Positions 51,265 to 61,523 of a stretch of 64,000 nucleotides of DNA are shown one piece after another. The translations under genes and the position numbers were made by a program. Within the stretch, counting starts at the first letter, position 1, and the number at the start of each line of letters is the position of its first letter. Below the pieces are notes generated by a model. The model searched no databases. It saw nothing but the letters and a program-made list of their open reading frames with translations, and was not told the origin of the DNA. The DNA comes from Eutreptiella sp. 'Long Island Sound 2002' (Eukaryota; Euglenozoa; Euglenophyceae; Eutreptiales; Eutreptiaceae): positions 91,857,086-91,921,085 of the forward strand of contig OZ038383.1 in the NCBI GenBank assembly GCA_964036045.1, in the 5' to 3' direction.

Positions 51265-54250
51265 AGTGAAGCGGTACCGGGAACCTATGGCCCATGGCCT
51301 GGAGGCCTGTGAGGCGTCACACCCGTGCAGAAGCCGTTGACACCGGCTGTCAGCGGGATATCCCTGTTCTCTAACCCGCAAAATCTGGAATCCGATTTCT
51401 AACCCTTAAGTCGATGTGGAATTACCATAATTTTACTGTCTTGGTCGATTTGCGGTTAGAAATCGGTGAAATACCCGATTTCTACCGCGATTTCTAATTG
51501 TCGTGAAATCGCCGCCAGACGTCGCCCGTTCCGTGCACTGCATTAGATGATTCTGTAAAACGATCTTTCTTGAAGTTAAGACTTAAACAGTCTTCGAGTG
51601 ATCCGCAAATTTTTCCTTGATAGAACGCATCGCGTCCCAGATTTTTCCCAGAAAATCTGGGCGGCCGAAGGCGCTTTGAACCCCCAAGTGAAATAACAAG
51701 GGTTACGAGCGTTCAAGCGCCCAAGGACGAATTAATGTGCCTCATAGGCACTGTGTATGAGGTTTTGCCCCCCATTGTCATAGGATGAGGACAAAGGATC
51801 CCAACTCCATAGGCCCAAAGGGTTATTTATTTTGAGTGTTCTCCAAGAAGTGCGCTTTTTCACGTACTTGGCGTCCAAGTACATGTAGAGGTATGTTGAC
51901 TTGGCGTTTTCTCCCTCTTTGCTTGCCTCTTCATCCGGGGCATATCACTTGTCTTACCCAGATAGTGCATATATGATCTCCATATATATATTGGCAATAT
52001 ATTTTGCGTGCATGCTAAAATTCGGCTTTCCGAAAGGAGGTCGATTTTCGACCAAAGCACTTGCATGCCTGTTAGGGGACCAACGTTACTCTAGAATATA
52101 GGCACACTTTGATTCTAGGCCACTAGGTTGGGTGTAGAAGGCGAGGGTAGGGTTGTATGCCATATTTGGTGTCATATCACTTGCCCATTTGGCGGGTGCA
52201 CCATTCCAAGACTAACCCGCCAATGGATTCCATATTGCACGAGGCCCTTCATTGTACTCCCAACCAACACTCGGAAGCCTAACCTTTGTGAAGGGACGCT
52301 TGTGGAGCGCTCCCGAAGCGATGCGTTGCGAGCAAGGTGTGTTTTTTGCAATATTCCATATTTGCATGTGCCCACTTCCAAAGCGCCCCAAGTGGAGCAC
52401 ATATGTCGAATCGAAGGTCATTGGTGTCGGGTCATTGTGTTTAGAAGGATTCGTCGATTACTCAATCCAAGCCGAAGATATTATAATATATTTGTGTAGT
52501 TTTCCAGGCACTTTTGCGTGTTTCCTCACCAATTTTGCTGTTTTTTGCCCGTCATGATGTCAAGTGGCGACCGTGTATCTCAACGTTGCGCTCAATTGAC
52601 ATCATGACCCAAGTATGTTCTGAGGGTACATACTTCCGTTCCCAACATATCTTGGACCCTGCGAATAACTCCTCTTGGGCTTGGCATACTGTGGCCGCCA
52701 TGTTGGCGATTTGGGACGAGCCCAAATCATGAAGTCACTTGGCGACCCTGCCATTCCCAAAACCGGAGGGGTTTAGGCGACGCCCAAAAGATATGTTGGA
52801 CACACATGACTTGATACCAATCCTATGGCACACCCTGGTCCAAGTCGGGCATGTGCCTCATTTGCTCCACCCATGAGTTTGCGCATTTTCGGATATTTTG
52901 AGCAACTTTCAACATTTTCTGCCCGCCGTGCACCATGTTCAGCCCCCTCGTGCACGCCGGACGCATGGACCAATGGACCATATATGACATGGGTGTTATG
53001 GATATTGGTCACCATGGTTCGCACACCACGCGGGCGAAGCGGAGCAACTTTCGTCAAGGTGCTAGCCCAAAGTGAGTGTGGACAATTTTGCCATTTTGGC
53101 AATTGTGGACCCGATTTGGATTGTCACCTCGCCGAGTGGCATGGAGATCTTTGAGTGCCAAGGGCATGGGAGTCTTAGTCAAATTCCCGGTGGATCGCAT
53201 ATGCAATGGCGGATCCGATCTCCAACCCGGCGTGGAGATATACCATTGGGAGCACCCCCAAACTTGGCTCATTTTGAGCAGCAAAAAATGACCCCCTTTT
53301 GGGACCCCAATTTCACCCCCCCGTGTGGTCAATTGGCGGCCCCATATCTCTATGCCAACAGAGGGCCCAGACCTAAATTCAGGTTGTGCACTCAGATATC
53401 GGTCCTAGGTCCTACCTCCTATCCTGTGAGTCATTGGCCTTGCTCTGGCCGGGCGAATCATCCGTAGGAATGACGCCAATTTTGGTGAATTTGGCATCAT
53501 GACCCCACTTGATGAACCCGTGGTGCCCTGATGCCGGGACCTCAGAGGGAACCAGGTTGGGCTCGGGCTCCGGAGAGTTGGTACTCGAGGGGCATAGGGG
53601 CAGTTGCCTCGTCCCTACCTCTGGCGGGTCCGGACGAGGGGTCATCTTCGGAGATTTTTGAGCTAATATCTGTTTGGGCTGAAACAGCCCATTTTCAGCT
53701 ACCAACTCCAAGGGGATAATGGCGGGGCCATATCTCTGGCTCAGACTGAAGTTCGGACCTGCTGTTAAGGGAGCACACGGGGCCATTGTCGATTTGCCTT
53801 AGAGCCACTTGGTTCCGAGGAACTCGCCTGTGGCTGGGCGGGACACATCCCCTATTGGCAGGGTTTCAGGGTCCGGACTGAGCAGGGCATGGGTTGTGTT
53901 TGAGCCCCCGCCCCCATCAGCCACTGAGAGGGTCGGACCTGGGATCCGGATATGAGTTGGGACTGAGTGTCTCTTGTCCTGTGATGCCCTTACGCCTGTC
54001 CAGTCCTAACCCCATGAGTACATATCCCGATGTGTTGCTGTACATACTTTTGTTCCCTTGTTTCAGAGTGGCCAGGATCCTGAAACGCTTTGTCACATGA
54101 CACGAGCGTGATGATGCCCCTGTGAGCGCAGTGCTTTGCCTGCCTGCTTGCTTGTGCGTGTCCACCGCAGCGTCCCGTGGCCAGGCCCCCCATGGCAACG
54201 CGTCAAAAGTGTTTCACCGCCGCGGGGTTACCCATCCCTCGCGTGCCACT
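51265..54250 (+). repeat. Family-2 middle LTR (right limit approximate)
   Basis: It starts AGTGAAGCGGTACC, as at 31735. Bases 51265-51540 and from 53085 match the left LTR. The middle 1.55 kb (51545-53085) does not. It serves both copies: 3' LTR for the gag-only copy and 5' LTR for copy 2. Open frames inside are not supported as genes. Confidence 0.6.
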
Positions 54251-54441
54251 CGGGGCCACCCAAACCCCGAGCGCCACAGGCTTCGCAGCGCCGCCCTGCA
54301 ACAGTGCCGAGTCCGTGAAGGAGGAGCAGGGACCGGAACTCCGACATCAGCGAGTTCCTTCGGCTGACCAGCAAGGCCGCACTCCGAGCTACAGGAACCG
54401 CCTCAACAACCACCCCCATGACCAGTCCATCGAGGGGAACG

Positions 54442-55813
54442 ATGGTGAATTGGCAGGAGGCGGGCGAGAGGTGGCCGCGGCCCCACCCCCATGTGGTGCG
54501 CCTACTGCGTGGGTTGGTGTGGGACCAGCACTATCGCCACAGCCATCCCCAGTGCGAAGGCGGCATGCCCGGGAGCTTCGAGCTCCGCGAGGACATGCGC
54601 GCCGAACGCCTGCAGGCAGTGGAAGACTGGCTGCGGGGGGAAGGGTATGCCTACCGCTTCCGCACGAAGCGCTGGAGGGTCTGGACCCGACCAGACAGGC
54701 CCGGCAAAGGACTGCGCCCTGACGGGATTGAGGAGGACGAGAACCCCAACGAGTAGCCGTCAGGCGCCACGATCAACGTCTTCATGTCGGACACGATCGA
54801 GGAGGACTTCCCGGAACTGGGGAACGAGCGCACGCTGATCGGCAGCAGGAGCAGCGTGTCTCCTGGGAAGCAGAAGCGTTCCGCCGGGGACAGGAAGCGG
54901 GACAGGAAGTGGCGGGAGTACCAGGAATCCCTGGCCGCCGAAGCCGCCCAAGGCGCCAAGGGCGGAACCCCAGCCCCCAGCCCCCAACGGGCCAGTGGCG
55001 GTCACCACCCCGGCCACACCACCCTTGGCAACTTCCTCGAAGTCGCCAGGCAGGCCAAGGCCAGGCCCCTGTCCGCTGCACCTGAGGAAGTCAGGCCCCA
55101 GCAGCGACGTGGAGTCGGCCCACCGCGGGAGGATGCCGGCCGACCAGGCCAGCTCCAGCAGCAGCGTCGCTCCCGACCAAAGGGACGTGGCGCGCGCCTG
55201 CGAGCGCGCCTGTGGGGTGCCCTGCAACCTTCGGGTTGCCCGGCAACAGGCCATGCAGCAGAACGCTGCTGTGGAGGGCGCCGTCGGGATCGCCCAGGAG
55301 GAGGCCACAGATTGGGGCAGAGGCATGGCCTTCCATGCCTCGACCGTCGCGGCCATCGCGGCCGGCCTCACGGCTGCAGCCGCCCATGAGGCAGCGACTG
55401 CCCGGGTCAGGGGTGAGGTGGCGGCAGCCGCCCAGGAAACCCGCCTGGCCCAGGAGGCCATTGTCCGCAAGGAGGCCGAGGTGAAAGCGCTGGAAGAGGC
55501 GCTTGCCCAAGAGAGGGCAAAGAAGGAGGTGGAGGAAAGGGCCCACGCCGAGGCGACGGCCACAGCCCAGGCGGACACCGCCAGGAAGGACGCCATCGAG
55601 GCCGCGCGACGGAAGGTCGCTGAGGAGAGGGCCAAGACGGGGGCGGAGCTGGCGGCGTTGAAAGCGGAGAAGGCTTGGCTGCAGCAGGTCCGGGAAGCCG
55701 AGGCTGCTCGTGTCCGGGAGAACGCCGAAAGGCGAGCTGCCGCAGCCACGGCCGCCGCAATTGAGGAGGCGGAGGCCAAGCTCCGCCGCGAGACTCCTCC
55801 GGGAGGATCCTGA
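54442..55813 (+). pseudogene. Family-2 first gag-type ORF, copy 2, broken
   Basis: Same start as copy 1 (MVNWQEAGERWPRPHPH) but TAG at 54754-54756. Homology resumes beyond the stop (54784 onward) and shifts frame near 55080, then runs through the Ala/Glu-rich coiled coil to TGA at 55811-55813. Product as described for 35277-36650. Confidence 0.7.
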
Positions 55814-55858
55814 GTGGAGACCCCTCGAAGGGTCTTCGAAGGGGACGCCTCCTCCAAG

Positions 55859-58090
55859 ATGACGCTTGATCTGGCGGAGGTCGACACGGGCAGCAGTGGG
55901 GACAGTGGCTCCACCGCCTACCGACGGAGGAAGGGTAAGGGGAAGACCCCCGAGAGGTCACGGATGCCAGCGGGCGGACACGCCCACGACTCCGACCCCT
56001 TCTTCACCGCCAGCGACGGGGATGGACGAGGCCGCAAACATCGCCGAGGAGTGGCTGGCGGAGGAGGCGGAGACGTCTTCATCGAGCCGGAGGGTGAGAG
56101 TGAGGATCTCCCTCCTCCTTACTGGAGCTCGGGATCCACCGAGTGCGAGACCGAGACGCCTAGGTGGGGCGACCTGGACGAGGAGGAAGACATGGACTTT
56201 GGTTACACGGAGAAGCGCCCATCCTCGGACCCACCGAGGCGACCCGGCGGAGACCCACCGGGACTCCCTGGCGGAGGACCATCAGGACCCCCTGGAGGAC
56301 GCCAACCAAGTGGACCCCCTGGAGGCGGACCTCCGGGCGGGGGAGGACCCCCTGGACCGGGCGGACCCGGCGGAGGCCCTCCTGGAGGACACCCTGGGGA
56401 CCCCGACGACCCACCAGGGAACGGTGACCCGGATGCCACCTGGCAGTGGATGGTCCACCTCCGCAGGAGGGTCCAGTCCCTCGAGCGCGAGGTAGACACG
56501 GGCAAGGGCGAGATGATCCGCATCGCCAGGGTCGCCGCGGGCGCACAGAGGGAGCTGAACATCGCCAAGACGGAGATGGTCAAGATTGCCAAGGTCGCCA
56601 CCGCCGCCCAGAGGGAGCTCGACATCGCCAGGGGCGAGACCAGGCTGGTGACCAAGGTCATCAACGGCCTGCAGCGGAGGTTGGACGAGCTGGAGGGCCG
56701 TGGGAGCGTCGGCAGCGACCACCCACCCCTGGAGTCTGGCTCGTCTGACGACGGCTGGGGACCTGGACTAGGTCCCCGCAGACCCCACGCCCCCAGCGGA
56801 GCCCCCAGGAGTCGCCCCATTGCCAGTGCCCCCTCTCTCAGCGCCCCCTCTCCTCACAGCGCAGGCCGCCGTAACGAGCGCGTGCCGCCCGGCAGTGCCA
56901 GTGAGGAGTGGCGTGATGAGTGGCTCAGGGGGGAATACCACCACCGCCGTGCTCCATCGCGGACACTGGTACGCCCCCGACGACCTGCACCAGCCCACAA
57001 GCCAATCTCAATGGCTGGCGGACGTTATGGTGGACTCAGGGATGAGGTCCCTGAAGGAGACATGGAGTGGCATGTCGGCGGAGGTGAGGAAGACCTGGAG
57101 GAGCTCGGCATTACCCTGCCGCGTGGTGTACGACGGGAGGCTGCTGAACGCAGGCGCCGGCGCCGTGATGAGGAGGCATACATGGAAGGAGTACGGCGTG
57201 AACATCTAGGTTCAGCGTACATGGAGGAACCACGGCGTAGCCACACGGATACCGTGGAGGAGATGGAAGTGGCGGCCGTGAGAGTCCGTTGGGGACGCCG
57301 ATGGGAACCTCAGTCGACCTCGCGGCCGGCGTTCATGGTCTCTAAGGCCGCGGATGCCGCCGTGTGGGAAGACCTGAAGGACATCAAGCCCCCCATGTAT
57401 GATGGCAACCCCCTCAACCTCGACCGCTTCTTGGAGAAGCTGAACGATTGGGGGGTGACCGTCACTGAAGACATGGATCCCGCAGATGCTGAGAGATATT
57501 TCTTCAAACGGTTCAGGTACCGCCTGCCAGAAGTGCTCCAAGAGCTATACTTCGTGGAGACCAAGGAGGGGACAATCAAGACTCTCAAGGAAGCCAAGAA
57601 GTGGCTCAACGAGCAGGAGCGGGTGGACGCTCCGCAGGTGGCTGCCAAGCGGTGGAAGTCCATCAAGCTTCAGCATGATGGTCTGGAGATCTGCCTACGG
57701 GGTGGGCGAGACTTCCGGGGGCAATACACCCTCTTCCGCGGTAACGTGGAGGACTGGAATGAAGGTGACGAGCAGGCCCACCCGCTCTCCATGCTGCCGG
57801 AAGCATGGATCATGAGAGTCACCAAGGAGGAGGCCAAGAGGGCCAAGTCCAACCACACGGTCAAGATGATGCTCCCAAAGGAGTATCATACGAACGTGGT
57901 GCCTTGGACAAGGAAGAACGTGGCCCGGGATGTCAAACGGTACTCCCCGCGGAATGCCCTCCTCATCACGGTCACGGGCAATCGCGAGAAGACCGCGATG
58001 TGGCGCCTTGATGAGTGTGACGTCAGCGGCCAGACCATCTGTCTGCAGGCCATCCCGGCGCGGATGAGTTGCGACGAGATCCTGGAGTGA
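55859..58090 (+). CDS. gag: Family-2 main gag (743 aa), capsid and coiled-coil repeats
   Basis: I chose ATG 55859 (MTLDLAEVDTGSSGDSG); the frame is open from 55814. Residues 1-120 are charged and disordered. About 120-195 is collagen-like, GPP/GGP-rich (PPGGGPPGGGGPPGPGG). About 200-290 is a coiled coil with two near-repeats (EMIRIARVAAGAQRELNIAK / EMVKIAKVATAAQRELDIAR). Then comes an Arg/Ser-rich linker and a capsid-type region from about 500 (PPMYDGNPLNLDRFLEKLND, FRGQYTLFRGNVEDWNEGD). The frame ends at TGA 58088-58090 before the zinc knuckle, which lies in another frame (58173-58772), so this copy makes a gag without its RNA-binding end. Confidence 0.7.
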   Translation: MTLDLAEVDTGSSGDSGSTAYRRRKGKGKTPERSRMPAGGHAHDSDPFFTASDGDGRGRKHRRGVAGGGGGDVFIEPEGESEDLPPPYWSSGSTECETETPRWGDLDEEEDMDFGYTEKRPSSDPPRRPGGDPPGLPGGGPSGPPGGRQPSGPPGGGPPGGGGPPGPGGPGGGPPGGHPGDPDDPPGNGDPDATWQWMVHLRRRVQSLEREVDTGKGEMIRIARVAAGAQRELNIAKTEMVKIAKVATAAQRELDIARGETRLVTKVINGLQRRLDELEGRGSVGSDHPPLESGSSDDGWGPGLGPRRPHAPSGAPRSRPIASAPSLSAPSPHSAGRRNERVPPGSASEEWRDEWLRGEYHHRRAPSRTLVRPRRPAPAHKPISMAGGRYGGLRDEVPEGDMEWHVGGGEEDLEELGITLPRGVRREAAERRRRRRDEEAYMEGVRREHLGSAYMEEPRRSHTDTVEEMEVAAVRVRWGRRWEPQSTSRPAFMVSKAADAAVWEDLKDIKPPMYDGNPLNLDRFLEKLNDWGVTVTEDMDPADAERYFFKRFRYRLPEVLQELYFVETKEGTIKTLKEAKKWLNEQERVDAPQVAAKRWKSIKLQHDGLEICLRGGRDFRGQYTLFRGNVEDWNEGDEQAHPLSMLPEAWIMRVTKEEAKRAKSNHTVKMMLPKEYHTNVVPWTRKNVARDVKRYSPRNALLITVTGNREKTAMWRLDECDVSGQTICLQAIPARMSCDEILE

Positions 58091-58172
58091 GTTGGAGAGG
58101 AGGTACTCAAGGAGTACCGGAATCTCCACCACACCCGCGGGTTGAGGCCCGGCGACCGCGACGTCAACTACG

Positions 58173-58772
58173 TTGGCGAGGGGCCTGGCAGGGGAGGCTG
58201 CCGTGGACCCAGCGGGAGCCGATGGCGATGTGGCTTCCGACGACGATGACGACGACGATGAGCCCGCCGAGATGGCCGTTTGTGCCTTCGTGGCCAGCAG
58301 CCTGAACGCGGGGAGCAACCAGGGAAGCTGGAAGCCCCTGCAGCAGGGATGGAAGAAGAAGGAGAAGAAGGACCCCCGCCGCATTGGCGACACGGCGCTG
58401 TCCTTTAGGGAGTTCATACGAGCTCACCCTCAGGGCTGCTTCGTGTGTTATGGGAGGAACAAGGGGTTCAACCATGACCACCGGACATGCCCCATCCAGA
58501 AGGCTGACACGGAGGCCTACAAGGAGGTGCACAGGTCGAAGAAGCGTGCATCCGCGGGTATCCGGGAGGCCAAAGTGGAGCTGGACAAGGACGAGCTCTC
58601 CAAGCTGATGTCGTTGGGGACCGAGTTGGCCAAGGAGATCCAGGAGATCAAGAGGAACTGGGTCCCCAGGTCGGAAGACAAGAACAGAGAGAACAAAGAG
58701 AACGACAAGAACAAGGACAAGGACAACAAGGGTAGAAAAAGGGGGAAAGAAGAAGTGTGTCAACAAGGTTGA
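58173..58772 (+). pseudogene. Family-2 gag C-terminus: zinc knuckle and basic tail
   Basis: It continues gag after a stop and a shift between 58090 and 58175. It has an acidic run (Asp7, from GAC/GAT repeats at 58233-58260), then CFVCYGRNKGFNHDHRTCP, a CxxC...H...C knuckle with a longer middle loop than the usual CX2CX4HX4C. KLMSLGTELAKEIQEIKRNW and a Lys/Asn/Arg-rich tail follow. It would bind element RNA. Confidence 0.7.
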
Positions 58773-58866
58773 TGCAGAGGAGAGTACCCCTACTACCACA
58801 ACCGGCGCCCCTTAGCGGAGCCCCTGCAGCCAAGGGCCCCAGCTAGGGCGGTCGCAAGATGGTGTC

Positions 58867-60477
58867 GTGGGAAGCGCCACACCATCCCGGTCGGGAGACG
58901 ATAAGCACAAAGGGACTGCCGCGGGCGGAAGGCCTGGTCCGGCACCCAAAGCGAAAGACAGTCGCAGTGGCGGGGTGAGGGCAAGTGAAGGCACGAACCC
59001 TTGCACCCGTCCATCCTTCGCGACCAAGAATGTATTTGATGTGCTTCAAGATCTATCCGAGAGTATCGGAGGATCACCCGTACCGCAGCTGGATGCTGCA
59101 GATGGGCAGCCTGAGCCCATTGTCCACGACCTGCACCAGTCGCTTGTTGAGCTTCTGGAATGTCCAGACATCCTGAGCTTGCAGGCCGTACGCCGAGTGG
59201 GGCGTGAGCGGCAGTTGCACCTTAAGGTCCGTGCCTTATGCGGGTAAGTGGAGAAGGTCTCTGACGTGTTGGTCGACACGGGAGCTCAGGTCAGCTTGGT
59301 CAAGGCTGGCCTACTTCCGCCAGAGTGTTTGACCGACAGTAGGAAACCTGTCAGGCTGAAGGTGGCGAACGGGAAGTACATCGTGGGAGCCACGAAGGAA
59401 GCGGCCATTGGGCTGCAGTCCGTGAACCACCGTGAGCTGAGGTGCCCGGACCTCGGCAAGGAAATCCTCCTGCAAGGTCGCTTCTACGAGGCCGAGATGG
59501 ACTGAAACATGATCGTTGGGTACGACTTCATGATGGAGACGGACTCCGGCGTTCTCCCGGCGCAAGCCTCCATGACCCTGTACCAGGATGACCAGCTCTC
59601 GTGGCTCTCGTCACCTGAGCACCATGTGGAATGCCAATGGATCTATCCGGAACGCAATCAGCTCAAAGTAGCCGCGCTGGGCACGGAGCCAACTGGGCCA
59701 GCAAACCAGGAGTACGGCGTATTGCCGGAAGTGGCAAGTCGAGTGGTTGCGCACCTGGGAGCTTCGGATCTGGCCCTGGATGCATTCTCTTCAGGAACCT
59801 CCGCCCATCTTCTGGTTTGTGAGAAGTACTGGAGCGCACAGGACTCCGCGTGGAAGAAGCACTGGGGTCCGCATCAGGGTTTGATGTGGATCCATTGCCC
59901 CCGATGGGACATTCCAAGGGCGGTAGCGAAGATTCGCAAGGACCGCTCCAAGGCAGTGCTGGTTGTTCCTATGGGATGCACCGAGGAGGAAAGCACCCGA
60001 GATCGGGTGGTCTCATTGACCAACATGACCTTAAACAAGGTCGTCCTACCGGCTGGAGAGAGTGTCTATCAGGACGCTAAGGGACAGCCCATGCCACCCC
60101 AGAGATGGCCAACGGAATTCCACTATGTGAATGGGGGCCTTGAACAGGCCAACACCACGGACTTCGTGTGTGTCAACCGCATCATAGCGGAGCCATGGCG
60201 GCAATGCTTTGCGGTTTCCCCTGTTGACATCAGAGAATCGGAGGACCCCCTCACTGAAGAGGAGTTGGATCTGGTTCAAGGGTATATGGATCAGCCCTTT
60301 CACGACTGGGGAAGCCAGCGTGAGGGCAAGTGCCAGGACAAAGCCTTCTGGGAAGTGGATTCCATCGTCTCCGGTTCCTATGATGGCAATACCTTCGTAA
60401 AGAGAGTGCTGGACCACATGTCCAGCCATGACGAGCCATTCGGCGGCAACCCACCCACCTACGGCGACCTGTTTTGA
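58867..60477 (+). pseudogene. Family-2 protease and Dam-like domain, two stops
   Basis: A single frame with stops TAA (59245-59247) and TGA (59503-59505). The retropepsin has VLVDTGAQVSLVKAGL (DTGA near 59272-59283) and MIVGYDFM. From about 59740 a Dam-like region follows: LALDAFSSGTSAHLLVCEKY, then W..HWG, LMWIHCPRWDIPRAV and KAVLVVPMGCTEEE. It matches the order of blocks in Dam-type N6-adenine methyltransferases, but the (D/N)PP(Y/F) position reads HCPR, so catalysis is probably lost. After it come KVVLPAGESVYQDAKGQ, which parallels the segment after the family-1 domain, and an acidic tail. Confidence 0.65.
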
Positions 60478-60605
60478 GGCAAGACCAGAGATGGCCCTTT
60501 GGGCCACCTGGCAAGACCACCTGAGCCGAAACCGAGTGGGGTCGCTACAACTCAAGTAGGATCAGTAGTCCAGGTGCCCGGAAAAGCCAAGGCGGAGTCC
60601 GATAA

Positions 60606-61523
60606 TTGCCCCAAGATCCTACATTGAGGGCCAGGCTGAAGCAGAAGTATGGTGATACGTTCTTCAGCGGAGAACCTGTGTTTCCCCCACCGGTGCGTGG
60701 ACCGTACGGCGAGGCCAAGATACGACTGAAGCAGGACCCCCGTGTGTATCGACACCGGGAGTTCGCCCTGAGGGGCGAGAGGAAGGAGGCCATGGAGAAG
60801 ATCCTCCGTGATTTCATCGAGGGAGGCTGGCTTGAGCCGTGCCACTCCAAGTGGGCCTCCCCGTGCTTCGTCCTCCCCAAGAAGGTGGCCGGTGAGTGGC
60901 GGCTAATGGTCGATTACCGCGGCCTAAACGCCCAAACGCAGCATGACAGCTATACGCTGCCCCTCATTGAGGACATGCTGCAAAAACAACACCGGCGGAG
61001 GATCTTCACGGTGATTGACCTGAAACATGGTTATCATCAGATGCCTCTCGCCGAGGAGTCCCGTGCCTGCACAGCCATGAGCACCCCACTTGGACATCTC
61101 CAGTGGAAGGTGATGCCCATGGGCGTTACCAACGGCAATGCGGCTTTTCAGCGAATGCTGGAGAACCTGCTTGAGCAGGTGCGGGACTGTGCGGACCCCT
61201 TCGTGGACGACGTGATCATCGCGTCCGGGGACCCCAGTATGAGCTATGAGGAGCTCCTGGAGGCACATGAGAGGGACGTCACCCGAGTGCTGGACCTTCT
61301 GGTTCGGCACAAAATCAGTGACAAGGCCACCATTGCCGTAAGCGAGGTGGTCTTCGCTGGCCACGTAGTTGGGAACGGGCAGCGGAAGCCCATACCTGGC
61401 AAGGTGGCTGCGATCGAGCACTGGGAAAAGCCCAAAACGGTCTCTGACCTGCGGGCGTACTTGGGGTGCTGCAACTACTACTCGGGTATATCAAGATGTA
61501 TGCCGAGTATGCAGCCCCCATGA
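60606..61523 (+). pseudogene. pol: Family-2 reverse transcriptase, N-terminal frame
   Basis: The frame opens after a TAA at 60603-60605, with no ATG at the start. RT blocks: WLEPCHSKWASPCFVLPKK, WRLMVDYRGLN, FTVIDLKHGYHQMPL, PMGVTNGNAAFQRML and the active site DPFVDDVIIAS near residue 199 (61200-61214). It then runs through FAGHVVGNGQRKP and LRAYLGCCNYYS. The frame is lost near 61490 and the rest of pol follows in another frame. Otherwise all RT motifs are intact. Confidence 0.85.

Larger units (their letters stand above)
31735..54250 (+). mobile_element. Family-2 chromovirus copy 1, gag-only, with nested insertion
   Basis: Left LTR from 31735, two gag-type ORFs (35277-39262), the insertion of family 1 (39263-50772), the gag tail (50773-51108), then direct entry into the next LTR at 51265 (right limit approximate). 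All of protease through chromodomain is missing: copy 1 is collinear with copy 2 up to CGAAAGACAGTC...AGTGGC (51264; equivalent 58974) and then jumps to AGTGAAGCGG. The junction has AGTG microhomology. It could be a stable non-autonomous form or a deletion between tandem copies. The LTR at its right end also serves as 5' LTR of copy 2. Confidence 0.65.

Noticed and set aside
54760-55914. 384-codon minus-strand frame
   Set aside because: It overlaps the copy-2 gag coiled coil in antisense and has the same mirror composition.
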